DNA from: Erysipelotrichaceae bacterium
GTDB taxonomy: Bacteria > Bacillota_I > Bacilli_A > Erysipelotrichales > Erysipelotrichaceae
Direction of reading: 5' to 3'
Assembly: GCA_017419165.1 (NCBI GenBank)
Contig: JAFOLW010000071.1
Span: 30,062 to 94,061 of the forward strand
Length of the DNA: 64,000 bases
Below are positions 31,453 to 38,728 of this stretch, piece by piece. A program made the translations under genes and the position numbers. Each line of letters starts with the position of its first letter. Position 1 is the stretch's first letter. The notes under the pieces were generated by a model. That model did no database searches, was not told the DNA's origin, and was given only the letters and a program-made list of their open reading frames with translations.

Positions 31453-32197
31453 GAAGATCTGTTATATCGCAGGGATCCTGATACTTGTCACGCTGTGGCA
31501 AGTTTTCTCATTGTGGATCGGCCAGGATACGATGGTCTTTCCCGGTCCTGTCTCCACTTTGAGGCATGCCTTCTATCTTTTGAGCAGGGCTTATACCTAT
31601 AAGTGCATCCTGGCAACGATGTTGAGGATGCTGACGGGTTTCCTGATCTCCTTGATCCTGGGCCTTCTTTTGGGCATTCCGGCGGGGAATGACGAGAGGA
31701 TAAGCTTACTGCTGCAGCCGTTCATCGTCGCGTTGAGAGCGGTCCCGACGGCGTCCTTGGTCTATCTGTTCATCGTGCTGGCGGGTTTTCGCAAGGCACC
31801 GGTATATCTGGTCATCCTGATCGGTTTCCCGATCATTTACGAAGGAGTGAAGACCGGCATCGCCAATATCGACAAAGCATTGATCCATGCGGCATGGCTC
31901 GACGGGGCATCCTTTCTCAAGGAGAACACCCGTGTCCGTCTGCCGCTGGCACTTCCTTACATCTTCTCTGCGGCTGCTTCCGCATTTTCCCTGTCGTTCA
32001 AGATCGAGATCATGGCGGAGGTCATCACCGGTGCATCTGACGCGGGGCTGGGTTCGGCGATCCTGGGTGTCCGTTCGTCCGATCCGACCAACATGGTCCC
32101 GGTCTTCGCATATTCGGTCATCGCCGTGGCTTTGATGATCTTCATCGATCACATCAGTTCAAGGATACGGGAGAAAACGTCTTCACTTGGTTTATAA
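31421..32197 (+). CDS. ABC transporter permease, NitT/TauT (SsuC) family
   Basis: The 258-residue product has six hydrophobic segments and a cytoplasmic EAA-like loop, 'AAWLDGASFLKENTRVRLPLALPYIF' (given here in outline; key residues A-LDGAS and RLPLALP), where an ATPase would dock. It overlaps the lipoprotein gene by 32 nt; a GTG at 31430 is an alternative start. The ATPase subunit expected for an importer is not in the neighbourhood, so it must be encoded elsewhere or shared. Confidence 0.82.
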   Translation: MQQVKRSISNKKICYIAGILILVTLWQVFSLWIGQDTMVFPGPVSTLRHAFYLLSRAYTYKCILATMLRMLTGFLISLILGLLLGIPAGNDERISLLLQPFIVALRAVPTASLVYLFIVLAGFRKAPVYLVILIGFPIIYEGVKTGIANIDKALIHAAWLDGASFLKENTRVRLPLALPYIFSAAASAFSLSFKIEIMAEVITGASDAGLGSAILGVRSSDPTNMVPVFAYSVIAVALMIFIDHISSRIREKTSSLGL

Positions 32198-33495
32198 TGG
32201 AGATTGTGAATAAGAAAAAGAAGAACCTGCATTCCCTGATCATCATTGCTCTGCTGAGCGCGGCCGTGCTCATCGGTTTTTTTCTGCTGACGACGAATTT
32301 TGCTTTTGTCGGCAAAAAGTCGATCCACGAAGATGCCGGGACTTACAAGACGAGACACTGCCTGGCTTTTTATCCGGATTCCAAACAAGGTCTTTCTTAC
32401 GCGAAAGAACTCTGCAAAGGACAGAAAGAGGATGTGATCTATGATTATACTCTGGTCCCGTACGGCGATTATTATCTGGTCAGTTACGGCGGAGAGAAGA
32501 AATACTTTGCCGACCGGGAATTCGGACCGCTGAAGATCGAAGAAGTGAGCGATGAGGGGAAACGGATCATCCTGGATTATCTGCGTTATACCTTCAAGAA
32601 GGATCATCCGGAAAAATACTATGACGCTGCTTTTCTTTCGTCATTGCAGCTGGAGAACATCGATTTTTCCGCTGTGACTTATTCGATCGACAAGGAGTCC
32701 TTGCTGGCTTATCTGCCGCAGTACGAGATGAGCGTGGCGATCCCTCTGAAATACATGCAGAAGCAGATCGGCATGAACTTCGGTTTCCCCGACGAGCTTT
32801 ACCGCAAACCGATCTATCTCGATCCCGATCCGGCCCATCCGATCGTCTGTCTGACCTTCGATGACGGACCGCAGTTCAACTACGATCCGGGATACAGTTC
32901 CACTGAGAAGATCGTCGACATCCTGTATAAATACGATGCCTGCGGAACTTTCTACATCATCGGCAATATGCTGCAGAACCGGGAGATCTGGGCGGATTAT
33001 CAGGTCTATACGCTACTGAAGCGTTCGATCAATCAGGGCAACGAATACGGTTCCCATACACAGAGCCATCTTTATGCTCTGACGGAGATCTCCGGCAAAG
33101 AAAACATCCGAAAGGAGATCGAAGATCCCATGGTCTATCTTGACGATTTCATGGGTTATAGAATGAATACTTTCCGTCCGGTCGAAGGAAGCTTCAACAA
33201 CGAAGTCCTGGAATCGACTTCGCTGCCGGCGGTCCTGTGGGATGTCGATTCGGAAGACTGGCTCAGCAGAGATGTCGATGCGATACAGGCACAGGTCCTG
33301 AAGTATGACTATGAATCCGGTGATATCATCCTGTTCCATGACATCTACGATGAGACGGCGGAAGCACTGGAAAAGATCCTGATCGAACTCATCGACCGGG
33401 GCTGTCAGCTGGTCAGTGTCTCGGAGATGTTCCGTTTCTATAACCTCGATCCTAGTCAGATCGATTACTTCTATTCTCCGGGCTATTACGAGTGA
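32197..33495 (+). CDS. Membrane-anchored polysaccharide (peptidoglycan) deacetylase
   Basis: NodB-type deacetylases remove acetyl groups from GlcNAc or MurNAc, often giving lysozyme resistance. One N-terminal membrane anchor (about residues 12-32) is followed by a PdaC-like extracellular domain and a NodB domain from about residue 218. Motif 1 is 'TFDDGP', motif 2 'SHTQSH', motif 3 'FRPVEGSFN', motif 4 'DVDSEDW' and motif 5 'ILFHDI'. The ATG shares one base with the permease stop. An in-frame GTG at 32206, 7 nt after a TATAAT, is a possible leaderless start. Its last 44 nt overlap the convergent WYL gene. Confidence 0.88.
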   Translation: MEIVNKKKKNLHSLIIIALLSAAVLIGFFLLTTNFAFVGKKSIHEDAGTYKTRHCLAFYPDSKQGLSYAKELCKGQKEDVIYDYTLVPYGDYYLVSYGGEKKYFADREFGPLKIEEVSDEGKRIILDYLRYTFKKDHPEKYYDAAFLSSLQLENIDFSAVTYSIDKESLLAYLPQYEMSVAIPLKYMQKQIGMNFGFPDELYRKPIYLDPDPAHPIVCLTFDDGPQFNYDPGYSSTEKIVDILYKYDACGTFYIIGNMLQNREIWADYQVYTLLKRSINQGNEYGSHTQSHLYALTEISGKENIRKEIEDPMVYLDDFMGYRMNTFRPVEGSFNNEVLESTSLPAVLWDVDSEDWLSRDVDAIQAQVLKYDYESGDIILFHDIYDETAEALEKILIELIDRGCQLVSVSEMFRFYNLDPSQIDYFYSPGYYE

Positions 33496-34384
33496 TGATC
33501 TTGTTCAAGAATGCAATATATCGTTCAGCGATCTGCGGGTCGCTGATTTTTATTTGGTCACCATAGGAAGTCAGCCTGGCAAAGAACGCATCGGAAACGG
33601 AGACCTTGGCGCTGAAACCGTCCCTGGTAAAAACGATATTGGGAAAATCATCCTGCAGCCGTGAGCGCAGATATTCGGAATCCTGCATGATCTGAAATCT
33701 CATTAGGACGTTTTCGGAAGTATGGAAGGAAGAGGAGCTTTCTTCGATGTGAGAAAGCACTTTTTCCAAAGGCAGGAAGAGGCTGTCGCTCTCTTCCGTC
33801 AGCTTCATGGACAGCAGGTTGTCGAAACGGACATGATAGATCTTCTCGTTCTGCACGTAATGATAATAAAGATAGTAATGATCGTTTTCCCGATACAGGA
33901 ATAAAGGAACGATCGATTCGCTTTTCGATCGCTTGGCCCGGCGGATCTCGACGATCTTGTTTTTCCTTATGGCTTCCAGGGAATCTTCCAGCCGGTTGAT
34001 GAAATGGACGTCCTTGTGTTTATGGTGATATTCCAGTGCCCTGAGGTCTTTTTCTTCGTACACGGATAAGAAAGAATACAGCTTGTCTTTGACTTTTTCC
34101 AGAAAAGCGCGGTCCAGATTCTTCAGGGAATCCAGGGAATCGATGATGATCTTGATCTCCGAAACGGAGAAGGGGGCTTCGCTCAGATAGTAGCCTTCGT
34201 CATACTCGATGTCATAGCCCAGCATCCCCAGGATCTTGAAATCGTCGTAAAGCGTCTTGCGGTCAGCCGAAGGGATGCCTTCTTTCTCAAGAAGATCGAA
34301 GATCTCGGAGATCTTCAGCTTATGGTCCATATCGGAGTATCGCTGTAAGAGGAAGATGAGTCTGAGTATCCGTTGCTTGTTCAT
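33452..34384 (-). CDS. WYL-domain transcription regulator
   Basis: The 310-residue product has an N-terminal DeoR-like winged helix ('LLQRYSDMDHKLKISEIFDLL' in part, 'ADRKTLYDDFKILGMLGYDIE') and a central WYL-type domain around 'SIVPLFLYRENDHYYLYYHY'. WYL proteins often sense nucleic-acid or nucleotide signals. The start lies 6 nt after a minus-strand TATAAT with no Shine-Dalgarno. A TGTCC-N8-GGACA repeat sits between its promoter and that of the divergent membrane protein, which suggests that it regulates both. Confidence 0.85.
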   Translation of the reverse strand: MNKQRILRLIFLLQRYSDMDHKLKISEIFDLLEKEGIPSADRKTLYDDFKILGMLGYDIEYDEGYYLSEAPFSVSEIKIIIDSLDSLKNLDRAFLEKVKDKLYSFLSVYEEKDLRALEYHHKHKDVHFINRLEDSLEAIRKNKIVEIRRAKRSKSESIVPLFLYRENDHYYLYYHYVQNEKIYHVRFDNLLSMKLTEESDSLFLPLEKVLSHIEESSSSFHTSENVLMRFQIMQDSEYLRSRLQDDFPNIVFTRDGFSAKVSVSDAFFARLTSYGDQIKISDPQIAERYIAFLNKIITRNSPENRSNRSD

Positions 34385-34390
34385 GAATCC

Positions 34391-34426
34391 ATTATATTAT
34401 GTGTCCAAAAATTCGGACAGTATAAT
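34391..34426. promoter_or_regulatory. Divergent promoter with TGTCC-N8-GGACA operator
   Basis: The minus TATAAT (34396-34391) serves the WYL gene and the plus TATAAT (34421-34426) serves the membrane protein gene. The perfect 5-8-5 repeat (34402-34419) occupies the spacer of both promoters. Confidence 0.65.
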
Positions 34427-34466
34427 GCAAGAAAAAGAATACTATGGAATCAGGGAGGAAAGAAAG

Positions 34467-34991
34467 ATGAAAGAAACATTGGTCAGAAATCTCTATCTGG
34501 TGATCATCGCCTGGTGTCTGTATCTCAACGGTTATATCCTGGCGGCACATGCGGCGGCACTGATCGGCGGCGTCGCAGTCCTGGTGAAGAATCCCGAGGC
34601 GGATCTGAAACTCAGCGGCGTCATTTCATTGAGCATGTATGCGGTCATACTGAGCCTGTATCATTCAGGCAACATTCCATACTTTTTCCCAAGTCTTCAT
34701 ATCTTTATGGCGGCAGTGATGTTCAATGTGTTTGCCTGCATCGGGTATTTCGATTCGATGAGAAGAAAGGATCTGCTTCCGATACTGGCTGTTTCTTTTG
34801 CGGCAGCACTGCTGATCGGGATCCTGATCGCTCTGTCTCCGGCCGAAGAGTATACCATCTTCAGCAAGACGAGCTTATATGTGTTTGCTTCTTTCATCTT
34901 TTTTCCTTACCTGATCCCGATGATCTGCTTCTACGTCTCGCGGACCTTGAAAGTCATCGAGCGGCGCAGCATACAAAAACAAGGAGCCTGA
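34467..34991 (+). CDS. Five-segment membrane protein of unknown function
   Basis: The 174-residue product is strongly hydrophobic, with about five or six membrane spans and a basic C-terminus ('VSRTLKVIERRSIQ'). GGGAGGAAAGAAAG before the ATG decides the start. I recognise no family. Its promoter is shared with the divergent WYL regulator, so it is probably the main target of that regulator. Confidence 0.72.
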   Translation: MKETLVRNLYLVIIAWCLYLNGYILAAHAAALIGGVAVLVKNPEADLKLSGVISLSMYAVILSLYHSGNIPYFFPSLHIFMAAVMFNVFACIGYFDSMRRKDLLPILAVSFAAALLIGILIALSPAEEYTIFSKTSLYVFASFIFFPYLIPMICFYVSRTLKVIERRSIQKQGA

Positions 34992-35002
34992 GGGCTCCTT
35001 GT
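34979..35002. terminator. Bidirectional terminator
   Basis: ACAAGGAGCC pairs with GGCTCCTTGT around TGAG. The loop contains the TGA of the membrane-protein gene. T-richness is better on the minus side, where it ends ispG. Confidence 0.8.
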
Positions 35003-35006
35003 TCAG

Positions 35007-36041
35007 TTAATATTTTTCGATCTCTTGTTTCAGGACGGCGATGATCTCATCCTGCGGGATGCTGGAAACGATGCGTCCTTTTTTGAATAAGATGGCCTGA
35101 TCCTTGCCGCCGGCGACGCCGATATCGGCACGCGAGGCTTCCTGAGGACCGTTGACCGGGCAGCCCATGATGGCGACCGTGATGTCCTTGTTGACGCCGT
35201 CAAGATAGGCTTCCATCTCTTTGACGATCGGCAGCATATCATATTGGATCCTGCCGCAGGTCGGACAGGAGATGAGGTTGGCAACATCTTTCTTCAGGCC
35301 GCACGCTCTCAGAAGTTTCTTGGCGACGCGGACTTCTTCGATCGGATCATCGGAAATGGAGATGCGTATGGTATCGCCGATCCCGTCCAGCAGCAGGTTT
35401 CCTAAGGCGAGGGATGATTTGATCGTTGAATTCAATAAGCCGCCGGCTTCCGTGACGCCCAGATGAAGGGGGTAAGGGAAGGTCTGTGCAGCCAGATTGT
35501 AGGCTTTGATGCATTCGAGCGGATCGGAAGATTTGAAAGACAGGCAGACATCGTGGAAATCCAGGGATTCCAGGATACGCAGGTGGTCTTTCGCCGATTC
35601 GATCATCGCTTCTTCCGAATGTTTGTATTTTTTGTTGAGACTTCCAGCGTTGATACCGATGCGGATCGGAACGTGACGCTCCTTGCATAGTTCGACGATC
35701 TCTTTGATCTTGTCTTCATCTTCGATGTTGCCGGGATTGAGACGGATCTTGTCGGTCCCGGAACGGATCGCTTCCAAAGCAAAGTCGGGGTTGAAATGGA
35801 TATCACAGACCAAAGGGATATGGATCTGCTGCTTGATCTGTTTCACCGCTTTGGCATCCTCCATATCGAGGATGGCGACACGGATGATCTCACAGCCGGC
35901 ATTCTCCAGCTTTGTGATCTGCTCTACGGTAGCTTGTACATCCTTGGTCTTGGTGTTGGTCATCGACTGGATCACGACTTTGTTCTGTCCGCCGATCTGA
36001 ACGCCGCCGACCTGAATGGGTCTGGTATTCATTCTATTCAT
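35007..36041 (-). CDS. ispG: 4-hydroxy-3-methylbut-2-en-1-yl diphosphate synthase
   Basis: It catalyses the penultimate step of the MEP isoprenoid pathway, reducing MEcPP to HMBPP with a [4Fe-4S] cluster. The 344-residue product has an N-terminal TIM barrel ('IQSMTNTKTKDVQATVEQI', 'CDIHFNPDFALEA') and a C-terminal cluster domain with 'CPTCGR' and 'MGCPVNGPQEASRADIGV', supplying three Cys and Glu. The start lies 6 nt after TAGAAT; an ATG three codons downstream is an alternative. It shows that the organism uses the MEP route. Confidence 0.97.
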   Translation of the reverse strand: MNRMNTRPIQVGGVQIGGQNKVVIQSMTNTKTKDVQATVEQITKLENAGCEIIRVAILDMEDAKAVKQIKQQIHIPLVCDIHFNPDFALEAIRSGTDKIRLNPGNIEDEDKIKEIVELCKERHVPIRIGINAGSLNKKYKHSEEAMIESAKDHLRILESLDFHDVCLSFKSSDPLECIKAYNLAAQTFPYPLHLGVTEAGGLLNSTIKSSLALGNLLLDGIGDTIRISISDDPIEEVRVAKKLLRACGLKKDVANLISCPTCGRIQYDMLPIVKEMEAYLDGVNKDITVAIMGCPVNGPQEASRADIGVAGGKDQAILFKKGRIVSSIPQDEIIAVLKQEIEKY

Positions 36042-36047
36042 ATCTTC

Positions 36048-36053
36048 ATTCTA
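36048..36053 (-). promoter_or_regulatory. -10 box of ispG (leaderless geometry)
   Basis: TAGAAT is followed by GAAGAT and ATG. It lies directly after the csoR terminator, so ispG needs its own promoter. Confidence 0.5.
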
Positions 36054-36057
36054 CATC

Positions 36058-36091
36058 AAAAAAAGCCTCAGATCTGTTTTTCCAAGGCTTT
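36058..36091 (-). terminator. csoR terminator
   Basis: On the minus strand AAAGCCT and AGGCTTT pair across a 16-nt loop and run into T residues. The csoR TGA overlaps the second arm. Confidence 0.7.
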
Positions 36092-36325
36092 GATGACTTC
36101 ATCGACCTTACTGTCGTCGCCGTTGATGATGGCACTGCGGACACAGTTGTCGATGTGGTTCTTGAGTATCAGATTGTTCGTCTTTTTCAGAAGGGCTCTG
36201 GTGGCCATCAGCTGATCGGAGATGTCGAGACAATAGCGGTCTTCATCGATCATCCGGATGACGCCTTCCAATTGTCCTTTGGCGATCGTCAGATACTTTT
36301 TCAGCAGTTCGTGGTCTTTACTCAT
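36068..36325 (-). CDS. csoR: Copper-sensing repressor CsoR
   Basis: CsoR releases its operator on binding Cu(I). The 85-residue all-helical protein carries the Cu ligands Cys32 ('DRYCLDI'), His57 and Cys61 ('KNHIDNC') in the C-H-C pattern that separates copper CsoR from RcnR and FrmR. It overlaps the 3' end of copA by 8 nt, and a CsoR-type box precedes copA, so the operon is self-regulated. Confidence 0.95.
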   Translation of the reverse strand: MSKDHELLKKYLTIAKGQLEGVIRMIDEDRYCLDISDQLMATRALLKKTNNLILKNHIDNCVRSAIINGDDSKVDEVIKALEKQI

Positions 36326-36524
36326 GAAGGATATTCGTCACTTCGTAGCCGGCATTCTCGATAGCCTCGCTGATCTGTTCATCGCTCAAAGCGGTGTTTT
36401 TCAGATAGGCTTTGCCTTCTTCGAGAGAGACTTCCGCTTCCGCACCGATGGATGTCAGAGCCTCTTTCACGTGTTTGACGCAGTTCATGCACATCATGCC
36501 GTCGATACATACAGTTTTGTTCAT
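36318..36524 (-). CDS. copZ: CopZ copper chaperone encoded in frame inside copA
   Basis: The ATG at 36524 lies in frame within copA, 11 nt after GGAGG (AAAAAGGAGG at 36545-36536). Starting here gives a complete 68-residue CopZ with Cys12-Met-Asn-Cys15, equal in length to free CopZ chaperones. Two products are possible: a CopA-CopZ fusion and a free CopZ. The most economical history is loss of the copA stop codon between adjacent copA and copZ genes. A sequencing error at the junction cannot be excluded. Confidence 0.6.
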   Translation of the reverse strand: MNKTVCIDGMMCMNCVKHVKEALTSIGAEAEVSLEEGKAYLKNTALSDEQISEAIENAGYEVTNILHE

Positions 36525-38660
36525 CGTTTTGATTTCCTCCTTTTTGACGGTGTTTATTCTTAAGGCGTTGCTGAGGACGAAGATCGAAGAGACCGACATG
36601 GTCGCAGCTCCGATCATCGGATTCAAGGCAAGCCCCATGGATCTATAGAAAACTCCTGCCGCGACCGGGATGAAGACCGCGTTGTAGAACAGAGCCCAGA
36701 AGAGATTCTGCTTGATGATCCGCATCGTCTTTTTCGCAAGATCGTACAGGAATGAGACATCGAGGATGGAATTGGACATCAGCACCACATCGCTTGTCGC
36801 GTAGGCGATATCGGTACCGTTGGCGACCGAGAAGGAGACATCGGCACCGGATAAGGCGATCGCATCGTTGACGCCGTCGCCGACCATGGCGACCTTGCCG
36901 CTTTCCTTCTTTTCCGCGACCAGCTTGTTTTTATCCTGCGGGGTGACGGAAGAAAGATATTCGTCGATCTTGAGCTTGGCAGCGATGTTTCCGGCCGTCA
37001 GGTCGTTGTCACCGGTACACATGATCGGCGTGATGCCTCTTTCTTTCAAGGAAGAAACGGCAGCGGCGGAGGTCTCCTTCAAGGCATCCGCAAGATAGAC
37101 GATACCGAGCAGCCGGTCGTTCTTGCCGACCAGGATGAAGGAATAATTGTTCCTCTGCGCTTCTTCGATATCCGCTTCCCTGACTTTCGCGTATTCTTCC
37201 GCCAGTCTGCGGTTGCCGGCATAATAGACATCGCCGCCTTTATGGGCGACAAGTCCTTTGGCCGAGATCTGTTCGATCCGGTCGAATTCCGTCTTTCCGT
37301 CGGGATAAGCCTGCACTATGGCTTTGGCGATCGGATGGTCGGATCCTTTTTCCAGGGATGAGAGGACTTCGGAAAAACCCGGATCATATTCTTTGACGGA
37401 GACGATCTCCAGCTTGTTTTTGGTCAGCGTCCCTGTCTTGTCGAGGATGACATACTTGAGATCTCCCGCAACTTCCAGGATCTCCGGATTCTTGATCAGG
37501 ACGCCGTTTTTCGCGGCATTGCCGGTGGCGACCATGACGGCTGCCGGTGTGGCAAGACCTAAAGCGCAGGGACAGGAGATGACAAGGACCGACAAAGCGA
37601 AGTTCAGTGCCTGTTCAATGTCTTTGCCGGCGATCATCCAGATGATGAAGGTCAGTGCGGAGATGCCGATGACCGAGAAGACGAAGTAGTTGGAGACTTT
37701 ATCGGCAAAACGTTCCACCGGGATCTTGGACATCGTCGCCTGTTTGGTCAGCGAGATGATCTTGGACAAAGTCGTCTGTGCGGCATTTTTGGAGATCTTC
37801 ACTTTGATCTGACCGGAGAGGTTGACGGTCCCACCGATGACCGGATCGCCGACGTCTCTGTTCTGCGGCAGGGATTCGCCGGTGATCATCGATTCGTCGA
37901 TCTGTGAGGAACCGGCGATGACCACACCGTCCTGCGGTACGGATTCGCCCGGTCTGATCAGGACGATATCGTTCTTCTTCAGATCGTCGATCTTCAAGAT
38001 CACGACTTCGCCGTCTTCCCTGACTAGATTGGCCTGCATCGGGATCAGGGTCGCCAGACCGCGGATGGTCTTGGCGGCTTTCTTCTTGTTGTTTCCTTCG
38101 ATGTATTTGCCGATGGAGACGATGACCGGGATCATCGCCGCCGTCTCAAAGTAGAGATGATAGCCGCTCTTATTGAAGAAGAGGACATACAGCGAATACA
38201 GATAGGAGACCGACGAAGACAATGAGACCAGGGAATCCATGTTCGGGCTCAGGTGGAACAGGGAACGGAATCCCGATCTGAAATAGCGGAAATTGAGTCC
38301 CATGACGACCGTGCACAGGACGAATTGCACATACTTGCCATAATGCGGGATGCGTATCCCGAACATATGTCCCATCGAGAAGAACATCAGGATGATCACG
38401 AGTATCACCGAGATGATCATGATGATCCTGCCGTAGTCCGGTGCATTGCTTTTGCGGATGATGAGCTCGTAGCCGGCATCGGCGACCGATCTTGCCAGAG
38501 ACTCTTCGTTCACTTTATCCTCGTCAAAGGTGACCAAGGCTTCGTTCTCCAGAAGATTGACTTTGCAGTCGGTGACGCCCGGAGTGTTTTTTATTGCTTT
38601 TTCGACATTGCCTTTGCAGATGACGCAGGTCATGCCTTTTACTTCATATGTTTTCTCCAT
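36318..38660 (-). CDS. copA: Copper-exporting P1B-type ATPase with a C-terminal CopZ domain
   Basis: CopA pumps Cu(I) out of the cell. The 780-residue product has an N-terminal metal-binding domain with Cys12-x-x-Cys15 in 'GMTCVICKG', eight membrane segments, the actuator 'MITGESLPQ', the Cu-binding 'SCPCALGLATPAA', phosphorylation motif 'DKTGTLTKN' and hinge 'GDGVNDAIALSGAD'. After the normal end of CopA the frame continues through a Lys/Glu linker into a second complete metal-binding domain at about 713-780. That domain has its own Shine-Dalgarno. The operon is copA-csoR. Confidence 0.96.
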   Translation of the reverse strand: MEKTYEVKGMTCVICKGNVEKAIKNTPGVTDCKVNLLENEALVTFDEDKVNEESLARSVADAGYELIIRKSNAPDYGRIIMIISVILVIILMFFSMGHMFGIRIPHYGKYVQFVLCTVVMGLNFRYFRSGFRSLFHLSPNMDSLVSLSSSVSYLYSLYVLFFNKSGYHLYFETAAMIPVIVSIGKYIEGNNKKKAAKTIRGLATLIPMQANLVREDGEVVILKIDDLKKNDIVLIRPGESVPQDGVVIAGSSQIDESMITGESLPQNRDVGDPVIGGTVNLSGQIKVKISKNAAQTTLSKIISLTKQATMSKIPVERFADKVSNYFVFSVIGISALTFIIWMIAGKDIEQALNFALSVLVISCPCALGLATPAAVMVATGNAAKNGVLIKNPEILEVAGDLKYVILDKTGTLTKNKLEIVSVKEYDPGFSEVLSSLEKGSDHPIAKAIVQAYPDGKTEFDRIEQISAKGLVAHKGGDVYYAGNRRLAEEYAKVREADIEEAQRNNYSFILVGKNDRLLGIVYLADALKETSAAAVSSLKERGITPIMCTGDNDLTAGNIAAKLKIDEYLSSVTPQDKNKLVAEKKESGKVAMVGDGVNDAIALSGADVSFSVANGTDIAYATSDVVLMSNSILDVSFLYDLAKKTMRIIKQNLFWALFYNAVFIPVAAGVFYRSMGLALNPMIGAATMSVSSIFVLSNALRINTVKKEEIKTMNKTVCIDGMMCMNCVKHVKEALTSIGAEAEVSLEEGKAYLKNTALSDEQISEAIENAGYEVTNILHE

Positions 38661-38665
38661 AGACT

Positions 38666-38682
38666 ATACCCCCCTAGGGTAT
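38666..38682. promoter_or_regulatory. CsoR operator upstream of copA
   Basis: ATACCC-N5-GGGTAT matches the GC-core inverted repeat of known CsoR boxes. On the copA strand it follows a TAAAAT -10 box and its run of G residues doubles as the only possible Shine-Dalgarno. Confidence 0.8.
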
Positions 38683-38716
38683 TCTCATTTTAGCACAGGA
38701 CACCGAAACAATAAAG

Positions 38717-38722
38717 TATAAT
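38717..38722 (+). promoter_or_regulatory. -10 box of dnaE (leaderless geometry)
   Basis: TATAAT is followed by GATATT and GTG at 38729. No Shine-Dalgarno and no good -35 are seen. Confidence 0.6.
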
Positions 38723-38728
38723 GATATT

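Noticed and set aside
32193..32208. Deacetylase counted as a further leaderless gene
   Set aside because: The TATAAT overlaps the permease stop and an ATG at 32197 is equally possible, so it was left out of the main count.
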